Assembly: GCA_965262015.1 (NCBI GenBank)
Contig: OZ253494.1
Span: 1,240,001-1,304,000, forward strand
Length of the DNA stretch: 64,000 nucleotides
Origin: G965262015 sp965262015
GTDB lineage: Bacteria > Spirochaetota > Leptospiria > Turneriellales > CBDBES01
Direction of reading: 5' to 3'
Of this stretch, positions 8,090 through 16,399 are shown one piece after another. The notes beneath the pieces were generated by a model. The model made no database searches. It worked only from the letters and a program-made list of their open reading frames with translations, and had not been told where the DNA came from. Each line of letters starts with the position of its first letter. The stretch's first letter is position 1. The position numbers and the translations under genes are program-made.

Positions 8090-10348
8090 ATGGGTGTGGT
8101 TAGCACATTGGCGGGTACTGGGGCTATAGGGGATATGGATGGTATGGGTAATGTGGCAAGATTTAAGTATCCTACTGGTGTAGCGGTTGGTAGTGCGGGG
8201 GTTGTATATGTGGCAGATAGTCAGAACCACCGTATCCGTAAGATAACGTCTGGTGGTGTGGTTAGTACATTGGCAGGTACTGGTATTAGGGATGATGGTA
8301 CTGTGGGAGGAGGGTTTATGGATGGTGCGGGTAATATAGCACAATTTAGTAATCCTTATGGAATAGCGGTTGATAGTGTGGGGGTTGTATATGTGGCAGA
8401 TAGTCAGAACCACCGTATCCGTAAGATAACGTCTGGTGGTGTGGTTAGTACATTGGCAGGTACTGGTATTAAGGATGATGGTACTGTGGGAGGAGGGTTT
8501 ATGGATGATGCAGGTAATGTAGCACAATTTAGAAGTCCTACTGGAATAGCAGTTGATAGTGTGGGGGTTATATATGTGGCAGATATTAGTAACAATCGTA
8601 TCCGTAAGATAACGGTGTCTGGTACAACGAGTGAGGTTAGTACGTTGGCGGGTGAAGGCACTACTACGGGTACTCCATGTCCTGGTACTACTGGCACTAC
8701 CATCACGTGCAGGGATGGTGCAGGTAGTTTAGCACAATTTAATCGGCCTGGTGGAATAGCGGTTGATGGTGCAAATAATGTATACGTGACAGATCTTAGT
8801 AACAATCGTATCCGTAAGATAATCACAAAAATCCCCACCATTGATCCCATTTGTACGCATGGTACGGCCTCAACCATCAAGATTTTTACCGCCAACACAG
8901 AAAAATGCATTTCTTGTGATAGTGGTTTTAGTTTGGATGGTGAACTTTGTAGAAAAGAGTTTGATCCTATCTGTACGAATGGACCGGACCCCCTTCCCTC
9001 AACAGCCAAGGTTTTTACTGCCAACACAGAAAAATGTGTTTCTTGTGATAGTGGTTTTGGTTTAGATGGTGAGCTTTGTAGAAAAGAGTTTGATCCTATG
9101 TGTATGAATGGTGTTGTCTCAACAGCCAAGGTTTTTACTGCCAATACAGAAAAATGTGTTTCTTGTGATAATTATCGTGTGTTAAAAAATGATGAAACCT
9201 GTGCCGCAGTCACTGTTGAGACCCTCGTGGGTGGTAACACTGGGGGAGGCACTACATGTGCTGGTACTGGCCGTACCAGCATGTGCAGGGATGGCACAGG
9301 TAATTCAGCACAATTTAATCAGCCTAGAGGAGTAGTGGTTGATCATGCGGGCAATGTATATGTGGCAGATGCTGGTAACAATCGTATCCGCAAGATGACA
9401 GTGTCTGGTACGATGAATAAGGTTATCGCATGGGCGGGTGCGGGTACTGGTACTGCTGGTTTTATGGATAGTGTGGCACCGGCACTGGCACCACAATTTA
9501 ATTATCCTACTTCTGTAGCGGTTGATAGTGCGGGCAATGTATATGTGGCAGATGCTGGTAACAATCGTATCCGCAAGATAACACCTAATGGCATGGTTAG
9601 CACGTTGGCGGGTGGTGATGCGGGAGGGGTGACTGCTACTGAATGCGGCACTACTACCCTGATAACCCCCGCAACAAGTGGAGAAACCTGCAAAGATGGC
9701 ACCGGTACAGATGCACGATTTAATTATCCTAATGGTGTAGCGGTTGATAGTGCGGGCAATAATGTATATGTGGCAGATACTAGTAACCATCGTATCCGTA
9801 AGATAACGATAACCATGAATTCTATGAATAATGAAGTAATTACGGTTAGCACGTTGGCGGGTGGGGGCATTACGGGTACTCCATGTGATGGTACTACTGG
9901 CATTACCATCACGTGCAGGGATGGTGCAGGTAATGTGGCACAATTTAGTTCTCCCAGTTCTGTGGCTGTTGATGGTTCAGGCAATGTATATGTGACAGAT
10001 CGGGCTAACAATCGTATCCGTAAGATAACAGTGTCTGGTACGATGAATAATGAAGTAATTACGGTTAGTACGTTGACTGCTTCTACGCATGGTGCGGGTA
10101 ATGTGGCACAATTTAATCAGCCTGGTGGAATAACGGTTGATAGTGCAAATAATTTATATGTGGCAAATACTGAAAGTCATCTTATCTATAAGATAACACC
10201 TAGTGGTGTGGCTAACATATTGGCAGGTAGTGGTCTTACGAATGGTCCATTGAATACTCCTTATGAAGTCGCGGTTGATAAGTCAGGAAATATATATGTG
10301 GCAGATACTGACAATCATCGTATCCGTAAGATAAACATTCCACAATAA
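8090..10348 (+). CDS. NHL-repeat (beta-propeller) surface protein with cysteine-rich insert, C-terminal part of split lipoprotein
   Basis: Open frame of 752 codons, but coding in the same frame reaches back to 7910, directly after a TAA. It carries ten NHL repeats (an eleventh lies at 7946-8080), each with a VYVADxxNxRIRKI core and an STLAGxG strand, the signature of six-bladed NHL propellers used for protein or carbohydrate binding. About residues 248-372 form three Cys-rich modules (TANTEKCVSCDSGF, then LDGELCRKEFDP), reminiscent of EGF-like or furin-like surface repeats. Alone it lacks a signal peptide; joined to the upstream fragment it would be a lipoprotein. The internal ATG at 8090 has no clear ribosome-binding site, so separate translation is doubtful. 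Confidence 0.85.
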   Translation: MGVVSTLAGTGAIGDMDGMGNVARFKYPTGVAVGSAGVVYVADSQNHRIRKITSGGVVSTLAGTGIRDDGTVGGGFMDGAGNIAQFSNPYGIAVDSVGVVYVADSQNHRIRKITSGGVVSTLAGTGIKDDGTVGGGFMDDAGNVAQFRSPTGIAVDSVGVIYVADISNNRIRKITVSGTTSEVSTLAGEGTTTGTPCPGTTGTTITCRDGAGSLAQFNRPGGIAVDGANNVYVTDLSNNRIRKIITKIPTIDPICTHGTASTIKIFTANTEKCISCDSGFSLDGELCRKEFDPICTNGPDPLPSTAKVFTANTEKCVSCDSGFGLDGELCRKEFDPMCMNGVVSTAKVFTANTEKCVSCDNYRVLKNDETCAAVTVETLVGGNTGGGTTCAGTGRTSMCRDGTGNSAQFNQPRGVVVDHAGNVYVADAGNNRIRKMTVSGTMNKVIAWAGAGTGTAGFMDSVAPALAPQFNYPTSVAVDSAGNVYVADAGNNRIRKITPNGMVSTLAGGDAGGVTATECGTTTLITPATSGETCKDGTGTDARFNYPNGVAVDSAGNNVYVADTSNHRIRKITITMNSMNNEVITVSTLAGGGITGTPCDGTTGITITCRDGAGNVAQFSSPSSVAVDGSGNVYVTDRANNRIRKITVSGTMNNEVITVSTLTASTHGAGNVAQFNQPGGITVDSANNLYVANTESHLIYKITPSGVANILAGSGLTNGPLNTPYEVAVDKSGNIYVADTDNHRIRKINIPQ
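8201..8749 (+). repeat. tandem 183-base coding repeats (NHL units)
   Basis: Three consecutive units with the same 183-base (61-codon) period start at 8201, 8384 and 8567. The first two are almost identical over the block encoding VVYVADSQNHRIRKITSGG and the following DDGTVGGGFMDG stretch; the third has drifted in its second half. The near-identity at DNA level indicates recent duplication or gene conversion, and the whole-codon period keeps the frame when copies are gained or lost. Confidence 0.85.
8838..9215 (+). repeat. tandem cysteine-rich coding repeats
   Basis: Three imperfect units of about 123 to 129 bases, starting near 8838, 8961 and 9090, each coding FDPxCxNG, TANTEKCxSCD and a GELC-type end. 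The third decays after the CVSCD motif. Periods are multiples of three, so copy number can change without a frameshift. Confidence 0.8.
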
Positions 10349-10654
10349 TCATAGCTTGCTTCTTAAGCTATTAGAAGATATCATAGTAATATCAAAAAAC
10401 TTAGGTTACATTGTTAAACAAAAATATCTTGGTGAAATTATACATAAAATAAGCTTAAGGCCATGAAAAGTATTAAACTGCTTAACACCCAATGAGGTAT
10501 TTAAAGAATAAAGCTTCAATTCATACTTCAAAATAGAACTTATGCACTCTCTATGGCTTTCATAAAGAATTTATATAAAATAATTGACTTAATAATACAC
10601 TCTGTTACAGTAGACGGTCTGAAGTCGTTAAAGTGACGAAAGGAGAGGCCATTT
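10349..10654 (+). other. intergenic stretch with weak hairpin and promoter
   Basis: 306 bases without a gene. A small hairpin (TAGCTT at 10352-10357 paired with AAGCTA at 10365-10370) sits just after the NHL stop and could be a weak terminator, though no clear T-run follows. The distal end holds a promoter-like sequence and a ribosome-binding site for the next lipoprotein. Confidence 0.4.
10584..10611 (+). promoter_or_regulatory. candidate promoter of the beta-helix lipoprotein
   Basis: TTGACT at 10584-10589, a 16-base spacer and TACAGT at 10606-10611, 44 bases before the start codon. A strong ribosome-binding site (AAAGGAGAGG) follows about 6 bases before the ATG at 10655. The same TACAGT -10 recurs in front of trpC. 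Confidence 0.45.
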
Positions 10655-11890
10655 ATGCTTTATCAAAATCTATTTATAGTTGTTTGGTGTACATTGTTTA
10701 CAATGAGCTGTGCTCAAAGGTCATTAGATCAATATTCTCTTTTTAAACAGTCATTCGGAGACCCCGAAGAAACGGCCTGTGATTATCAAAAAACTGGAGA
10801 CAAAAAACTCTATTCAGGTGCCCTTACAGTGGATACTGAGTGGAAAGAATGCGTCCGTATTGCAGGTATAGTTAAAGTACTAGATGGCGTTACATTATCT
10901 ATTGCACCAGGCACAATCGTATTAGCCAGTCCAGTTATCACTTTTCTTGTTGTAGAAAAAGGTGGTATGATCCAGGCCAATGGTGATAGTGTTACTCCTA
11001 TTATATTTACCAGTGGGAAAAAGGTTGGTGAAAGGACTGAGGGAGACTGGGGTGGAGTTGTTATTAATGGTGCGGCTCCTATAAATATTGGTGACGATTC
11101 TACTGGTTCTAATATTGTTACAGATGCTGTTCTAGGAGACTTTGGTGATGTCCCAGCCATTGCTGACCATAGTAATGGTACTTTCTCCTTTGTACGCATT
11201 GAGTTTGGTGGTCGTCCAATCACATTTGAAGCAGATCCTTCCCCCTCCTTACAATTACGTAGTGTTGGTACAGGAACTACTATTGGAGACGTTCATGTAA
11301 CGCAGGGTAGTGGTGTTGGCTTGATGGTTCAAGGTGGAACAGCCACCCTATCAAGAGCTATTGCTACATACCATCAAACAAGTCAAATGGTAATACAGGA
11401 TGGTTATGTAGGTACTATGGAAGATATATTTTTGTCAACAGATACAACTGCACATGCGTTAACCATGATAAATAATACAGAGGATATAGCCAAGACGCCA
11501 GCTACACATGCCACGATTAATCGCATGACAGTTTTGGGTTCACTCACATTAGCTGACGCTATCGACGTTGCAGGTGAAGAGGAAAAAACCATTGGTCTAG
11601 ATTTGAAGGATGGGGTAACGCTTGCACTAGATGCATTTCGCATTGGAGATTATAACCTATGCTTTCAAGGCGAAACTAATGTTACCATAACCTTTGTTAC
11701 TGAATTTACTTATGCATTCTGCTTTGTGATAAGTAATGGGTTTACTTCTTCTCTTGCTCCTATAAGGGGGAGGGGGGATCCCAATCACCCCCTGTTAATA
11801 CAAGATATAGGTGCACAAGATCTCAAAACCACTGTGGATGCTGACGCTTCTCTAGCCTATCTTACCTGGACTTCTTATCCAGAAAACTAA
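10655..11890 (+). CDS. beta-helix-type surface lipoprotein
   Basis: 411 residues with a lipoprotein signal peptide (lipobox TMSC at residues 16-19). The body has the pattern of a family of bacterial lipoproteins with right-handed beta-helix architecture: VDGVTLSIAPGT-like strand (VKVLDGVTLSIAPGTIV), VVEKGGMIQANGD, TPIIFTSGKK, EGDWGGVVINGAAPIN. These features are seen in large surface proteins of Bacteroidetes and Leptospira. Function unknown, probably exposed on the outer membrane. It follows the NHL lipoprotein with its own promoter-like sequence and an AGGAGAGG ribosome-binding site. Confidence 0.8.
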   Translation: MLYQNLFIVVWCTLFTMSCAQRSLDQYSLFKQSFGDPEETACDYQKTGDKKLYSGALTVDTEWKECVRIAGIVKVLDGVTLSIAPGTIVLASPVITFLVVEKGGMIQANGDSVTPIIFTSGKKVGERTEGDWGGVVINGAAPINIGDDSTGSNIVTDAVLGDFGDVPAIADHSNGTFSFVRIEFGGRPITFEADPSPSLQLRSVGTGTTIGDVHVTQGSGVGLMVQGGTATLSRAIATYHQTSQMVIQDGYVGTMEDIFLSTDTTAHALTMINNTEDIAKTPATHATINRMTVLGSLTLADAIDVAGEEEKTIGLDLKDGVTLALDAFRIGDYNLCFQGETNVTITFVTEFTYAFCFVISNGFTSSLAPIRGRGDPNHPLLIQDIGAQDLKTTVDADASLAYLTWTSYPEN

Positions 11891-11950
11891 TAAGAGCATT
11901 CCATAAAAATATGTGTTGATCCTTTGTTTTAGATAAGCTATATCAGCTGT

Positions 11951-12760
11951 ATGGCTCATCTAGATATATTTGTCTTATGTTTTTGGATTGTTACTTTTTT
12001 CTTATATCTTCTTAGTTTTAAATATCCTAACAAAGTATCTCGTCTAACAACGGGCTTAGTTTTTGTATTAAATTTAGCTTTTCATGTTTTTGCCATTGTA
12101 TGTAAAAATTGGGGCTATCAATATACGCTAATAAACACTATCTTTGATTTTTTTTCGGGTATAGCTGTTAGTATAGCTAGTATTTATTTTTTTATAGAAC
12201 TAAAAATTAAAAATCGTTCTACTGGCTTTTTAATTATCTTTATTATTATAGGGCTACATTGCATTTCTTTCATACCTGCTGAACCCAAAGTGCCTTTTAA
12301 TTTTGCCACTACTAAACTTTTCTTATTACACGTTTGGTCAGCCATGGTTGCTTATGCTGCTTTCACTCTCTCGGCGGTTTATTCTTTATTTTATTTATAT
12401 CTATTTGCTACCTTAAAACAAAAAAAGTTTGGGCTATTTTTTCATAGAATGCTTTCTTTAGAAGAATTAAACCATATGAATATTATTTCTTGTATTATCG
12501 GTTTCCTTCTATTTACCTTTTCTCTTGTGCTTGGTAATATATGGAGAAAACAGGTTTACGGTAATTATTATGGTTTAGATATTAAAATTATTTTATCGTG
12601 TGTAGCGTGGTGTGTATATGCCGCATATCTAGTAAGTAATTTATATAATTACACACATGAGAAAAAACGAGTATACTTATCTTTAATTGGTTTTTTAGTT
12701 ACGTTATGTTCTTTCATTGCCAGCAGATTATTTACTAGATTTCATAATTTCTATTATTAA
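11951..12760 (+). CDS. cytochrome c assembly protein, CcsA/HemX-like
   Basis: Integral membrane protein of 269 residues with about eight hydrophobic segments. The stretch LHVWSAMVAYAAFTLSAVYS, the RMLSLEELNHMN loop, and GNIWRKQVYGNYYGLDIKI match the HemX/CcsA family, where these regions precede the WG-x-YWxWDxK segment; the tryptophan-rich motif itself is degenerate here (YGNYYGLD). In many bacteria a HemX protein is encoded just before hemA and influences glutamyl-tRNA reductase level or haem delivery. Here the order is the same: hemA starts 4 bases after this stop. Whether it acts in cytochrome c maturation or as HemX cannot be decided from sequence. Confidence 0.8.
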   Translation: MAHLDIFVLCFWIVTFFLYLLSFKYPNKVSRLTTGLVFVLNLAFHVFAIVCKNWGYQYTLINTIFDFFSGIAVSIASIYFFIELKIKNRSTGFLIIFIIIGLHCISFIPAEPKVPFNFATTKLFLLHVWSAMVAYAAFTLSAVYSLFYLYLFATLKQKKFGLFFHRMLSLEELNHMNIISCIIGFLLFTFSLVLGNIWRKQVYGNYYGLDIKIILSCVAWCVYAAYLVSNLYNYTHEKKRVYLSLIGFLVTLCSFIASRLFTRFHNFYY

Positions 12761-12764
12761 TTCT

Positions 12765-14081
12765 ATGAACATTGCTTCATCAGATGTACAAGATAACACC
12801 CAAAAACTACACCTATTAGGGATTAGTCATAAAACAGCAAACATTGAAATAAGAGAAAAATTTTTTCTAAATGAAAAACAGATTAAAAAAATATTATCTC
12901 TAATACACCAGGAAGTTTTTGTTAAAGAAGTATTTATTCTAAGTACATGCAATAGAACAGAATATTACATAGTAGCTAACGAAAGTGATAATACTTTTAA
13001 AGCACTACAAAAAATGTTACTACACCCCTATCCAGATATACACAAAGATGATTTTTCATTGTTTTACTATAAAACACATCAAGATGCTATCTCACACTTG
13101 TTTCAACTAGCCTGCGGACTAGATTCTATTATCTTAGGTGAGACACAGATTTTTGGCCAATTAAAGTCTGCTTATAAAATGGCACAAGAACAAGGCGTAA
13201 CTCATATTTACCTAAATAAACTTATACATGCAGTCATTGAAGCTGGTAAACATATTCGTCACCATACCAATATAAGTGCTGGAAGTACTAGCATAGCATC
13301 TGCGATTATAGAGCTAACTTCTAAGATCTTTAAAGACTTTAAAGATAAAACTGTTTTATTCATAGGAGCTGGCAAGATGGGACAGCTAACCATGCAATAC
13401 TTTTTTAAACAGGGTATAAAAAAACTATTGTTGTGGAACCGTACAGTTAGTACGGCTCAGAAGTTAGCTGAAAAATTTTCAGCTGAAGTAATTAGCCTAG
13501 AGGCATTGCCTGCTTTAATCACAGACATCGATATTATTGTGTGTAGCACAAGCTACCAAGGTTATTTAATAGATTATTCCATGATAGCAAAACATATGCA
13601 AAACTGTATACGTCCTTTACTATTAATTGATATGGCTGTACCCAGAAATATTGACCCCAAGATACGTGATTTGCAGGAAGTTTTTTTATATGACATAGAT
13701 TCCTTACAAAATATTATTTTAGACTCCACGCAAAAAAGGCAACAGGCAATACCATATGCTATCAAAGTTATCCAACAGAAAACACATGAATTTATACAGT
13801 GGTCTAGTTACCTACGTATACGACCCACAATATTACAACTCAAGCAAAGAGTATATGAATACGTTGAAGAGACAATAGAACGAACCTACATAGATAATGA
13901 AATGTACAGTCAGGAAGATTTACGTAATAGTTTGAATCATATGGCAAAAAAAATACTCAAAATGCCTATTGTACATTTGCAAGAATATATCAGTAATGAT
14001 ATTGACGGAGAGATACGTATTGATGTTTTGAAGGAGATATTTGATTTACAATCACTAAAAAATTTTGATGAGAACAAATGA
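12765..14081 (+). CDS. hemA: glutamyl-tRNA reductase
   Basis: First committed step of C5-pathway tetrapyrrole synthesis: reduces glutamyl-tRNA to glutamate-1-semialdehyde. Visible motifs are GISHKTANIEIREKF, the catalytic-Cys block STCNRTEYY, GLDSIILGETQIFGQLK, the NADPH-binding GAGKMGQL, and LLIDMAVPRNIDP. Length about 438 residues is normal. ATG at 12765 is chosen because the longer frame from 12717 would overlap the preceding gene by 44 bases. The stop overlaps the hemC start (ATGA), so the operon order is hemX-like, hemA, hemC. Confidence 0.96.
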   Translation: MNIASSDVQDNTQKLHLLGISHKTANIEIREKFFLNEKQIKKILSLIHQEVFVKEVFILSTCNRTEYYIVANESDNTFKALQKMLLHPYPDIHKDDFSLFYYKTHQDAISHLFQLACGLDSIILGETQIFGQLKSAYKMAQEQGVTHIYLNKLIHAVIEAGKHIRHHTNISAGSTSIASAIIELTSKIFKDFKDKTVLFIGAGKMGQLTMQYFFKQGIKKLLLWNRTVSTAQKLAEKFSAEVISLEALPALITDIDIIVCSTSYQGYLIDYSMIAKHMQNCIRPLLLIDMAVPRNIDPKIRDLQEVFLYDIDSLQNIILDSTQKRQQAIPYAIKVIQQKTHEFIQWSSYLRIRPTILQLKQRVYEYVEETIERTYIDNEMYSQEDLRNSLNHMAKKILKMPIVHLQEYISNDIDGEIRIDVLKEIFDLQSLKNFDENK

Positions 14082-15013
14082 AATCTCTGCGTATTGGCAC
14101 TAGGAAAAGCCCACTAGCCTTATGGCAGGCAAATTTTATTAAGGATCAACTATTTAAATCATATCCAGCATTAGAATGCCTTTTGGTAGAAATAGAATCC
14201 AAAGCTGATCTCATGCTAAACACCGCTTTACATAAGATTGGTGATAAAGGTCTATTTACTAAAGAGCTAGACAAAGCTTTATTAGATAACCAAATTGATA
14301 TATCAGTAAATAGCCTAAAAGATATACCAACAAATTTTCATAACAATCTAATGCTATCTGTAGTTACCAAGCGTGCTACAGCCTCTGACGCTCTAGTTAG
14401 TCAACATAATATCCATACTTTAGATGATTTGCCTCCTAAAGCTATTGTAGCAACAGGTAGTCTAAGAAGGCGTTCACAACTCTTAAATTATCGTCCTGAT
14501 TTAAATGTCATTGGTATACGTGGTAATATAAAAACACGTTATCACAAGTTTTATTCAGAAAAATATGATGCTATGCTTTTAGCTTACATTGGCATAGAAC
14601 GTATGGGACTAACCAATACAGTACGCCAAAAAATTCCTTATGAGATTATGCTACCTGCAGTAGGACAAGGAGGATTAGGTATTTTATGTCGTAGAGATGA
14701 TCAAGAAGTACAATCTATTATTCACAAATGCCATGATATACCTTCTTATCAAATTGCTTTGGCAGAACGTAGTTTCCTCAGAAAGCTTGAGGGAGGGTGT
14801 AGCAAGCCCATAACTGCCTATGGATTTTATGAAAATGGCGAAATCGCTCTACATGCTTTTGTGGGTACAGTTGATGGTATATATACATTGAAAGATAAAG
14901 TGCAAGGCAATCATAACCATGCCAGCGAGTTAGGTATACAATTAGCTACAAAGATGATAGACAAAGGGGCAAACGACCTGCTAAACAACAAAGACACTAT
15001 CATCACTGCATAA
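14078..15013 (+). CDS. hemC: hydroxymethylbilane synthase (porphobilinogen deaminase)
   Basis: Polymerises four porphobilinogens into hydroxymethylbilane in haem synthesis. 311 residues, the family length. Motifs: IGTRKSPLALWQA at the N-terminus, KELDKALL, SLKDIPT, ATGSLRRRSQL, GIRGNIKTR and LPAVGQGGLGI. LEGGCSKPI carries the Cys that binds the dipyrromethane cofactor. The 4-base overlap with hemA implies coupled translation. Its end overlaps convergent cysQ by 11 bases. Confidence 0.97.
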   Translation: MKSLRIGTRKSPLALWQANFIKDQLFKSYPALECLLVEIESKADLMLNTALHKIGDKGLFTKELDKALLDNQIDISVNSLKDIPTNFHNNLMLSVVTKRATASDALVSQHNIHTLDDLPPKAIVATGSLRRRSQLLNYRPDLNVIGIRGNIKTRYHKFYSEKYDAMLLAYIGIERMGLTNTVRQKIPYEIMLPAVGQGGLGILCRRDDQEVQSIIHKCHDIPSYQIALAERSFLRKLEGGCSKPITAYGFYENGEIALHAFVGTVDGIYTLKDKVQGNHNHASELGIQLATKMIDKGANDLLNNKDTIITA

Positions 15014-15818
15014 TATTTGTAATAAGCTGAATAGTGGTTGCATGGCCTGCCATAACTCCATTGGGTAGTGGGCCATTATGATTTAATGGAATGGGTTGCC
15101 CACACTGGTCTAAAACAACGTACTGTTTCATGGTGTGTATGAGACACACGCCTCCAGCGATATCCCATATATTTTTAGGACGTAAAGAAACAACAGCATC
15201 AAACTCTTGAGTAACGACAAGACCTAGTTTATATGCAATAGACCCAACAACAACTACATCTTTAAAAAGGGTGGGACGGGTTAGATCGCCCAGAAGTTTT
15301 TTTTTCATTTCACTTCTAGAAACACATATACGCATATCTTGGGTAGATGATATTTTGCGGGGCTGATAAGATAATTCTTTGTGGTTATGGTATAGACCTA
15401 TTTTAGGTCCACCATATAACAAAAAATTTTTTACTGGATTATAAATAAATCCGAGTAATGGCTCATTGTTTTCCACTAATCCTATAGAAATTGCAAACTC
15501 AGGTATTCCTTTAATAAACTCTTGGGTCCCATCAATGGGATCGATAATCCACATTCTGCAAGAATTAATTTTCATAGAATAATTCTTAATATTATGGTAT
15601 TCACTAGTCTCTTCTGATAAGATTAAATCATTTGTAAAATAATGTTGTATAGTGCGAATTATCAAATCATTACATTCTGTATCAGCTTGAGTAGCTGGTT
15701 CATTCGCCTGTTTAAAAGATATTTGGTAATTTTTTGTATAAAAATAATCTTTAAGTAATATACCAGCTTTCTCTAATACTTCTAATATAACTTTGATTTC
15801 TTTTTGATATAGACTCAT
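15003..15818 (-). CDS. cysQ: 3'(2'),5'-bisphosphate nucleotidase
   Basis: Inositol-monophosphatase-fold phosphatase of the CysQ type, 271 residues. It hydrolyses 3'-phosphoadenosine 5'-phosphate (PAP), left over when PAPS is used. Metal-binding motifs are visible: the LSEETSEY glutamate block, WIIDPIDGTQEFIKG (the signature DPxDGT with the CysQ-typical EF(I/V)), and DIAGGVCLI (WDxAAG-like). Links functionally to the APS kinase genes at 3.1-4.5 kb. The family also includes inositol phosphatases, but the pattern favours CysQ. Confidence 0.92.
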   Translation of the reverse strand: MSLYQKEIKVILEVLEKAGILLKDYFYTKNYQISFKQANEPATQADTECNDLIIRTIQHYFTNDLILSEETSEYHNIKNYSMKINSCRMWIIDPIDGTQEFIKGIPEFAISIGLVENNEPLLGFIYNPVKNFLLYGGPKIGLYHNHKELSYQPRKISSTQDMRICVSRSEMKKKLLGDLTRPTLFKDVVVVGSIAYKLGLVVTQEFDAVVSLRPKNIWDIAGGVCLIHTMKQYVVLDQCGQPIPLNHNGPLPNGVMAGHATTIQLITNIMQ

Positions 15819-16293
15819 AAATGCAATGTATAATTAGTATTATGTTATATATGCTATAACATGATTGATTGTGAAACCCACAGACATATCTTACTATCTA
15901 TTTCACCATATCTTACTTTAAAAGTCATATGCATAGCTTAAATACATCGAACCACTCGTAAACACCTCTAAGTTCTATTTCTTACTGTAAAATAAAACTT
16001 ACCTATCTATTTAATTACAATTTCTAAAAGGGTATTTTAGGTGTACAATTAGCTAATCAATTAAAAGTTCAATAAAAGACGGTTTGGTTTATGGATCATA
16101 GAATCAGACAATCTTATCAAAATAATAAATCTATATTTACAGGTACAATCAAGATTATACAAAACATATATCAGTGGTTTAAAGAAACAAACACGTTTCT
16201 AAAAATAAAGGTAATTTTGCAAGAAAAGAAGCCTCTATACAAAGCGGATCATGTTATGGCTAAATACAACCACAAACCGATACCTCATGCACG

Positions 16294-16322
16294 AGTAGAT
16301 GGTGATTTTCTCACCACCTACT
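16294..16322. repeat. palindromic element, copy 1
   Basis: AGTAGATGGTGA at 16294-16305 and TCACCACCTACT at 16311-16322 form a 12-base stem with one mismatch and a 5-base loop. On the minus strand it reads GCAGTAGGTGGTGA, the shared core of all three copies in the window. Confidence 0.85.
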
Positions 16323-16365
16323 GCTAGAAACCGTATCGTATACTTTAAAAAACTGCCCAACACTA

Positions 16366-16393
16366 AGTAGGTGGTGATTTTTCACCACCTACT
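16366..16393. repeat. palindromic element, copy 2, just past the GLUG lipoprotein stop
   Basis: Perfect 12-base stem (16366-16377 with 16382-16393) around a 4-base loop, 6 bases beyond the stop of the minus-strand GLUG gene. Its place suggests a transcription terminator or 3'-end stabilising hairpin, but no T-run follows immediately; the nearest run of T on the minus strand is about 10 bases on. A third copy lies at 63460. Confidence 0.85.
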
Positions 16394-16399
16394 GCCTAC

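Larger units (their letters stand above)
15819..16399. other. mostly non-coding stretch with two palindromic repeats
   Basis: 580 bases between the cysQ start and the end of the GLUG lipoprotein. A 78-codon frame at 16091-16327 (MDHRIRQSYQNN...) has an ATG and no recognisable homology; its last codons are simply the translation of a palindromic repeat, so I doubt it is a gene. The right part holds two copies of a hairpin element described separately. The rest is AT-rich and featureless. Confidence 0.4.

Noticed and set aside
8404..9144. Long minus-strand open frame opposite the NHL gene (also 9305-9943 and 9724-10011)
   Set aside because: Mirror of the repeat-coding strand; repeats keep antisense frames open. 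No start context or protein-like composition.
8201..9215. CRISPR-like periodic repeats
   Set aside because: The repeats are coding, with whole-codon periods and conserved protein motifs, and no variable spacers or cas genes.
16091..16327. 78-codon frame between cysQ and the GLUG gene
   Set aside because: Its end is the translation of a palindromic repeat; no recognisable family or strong ribosome-binding site. Left as unproven.
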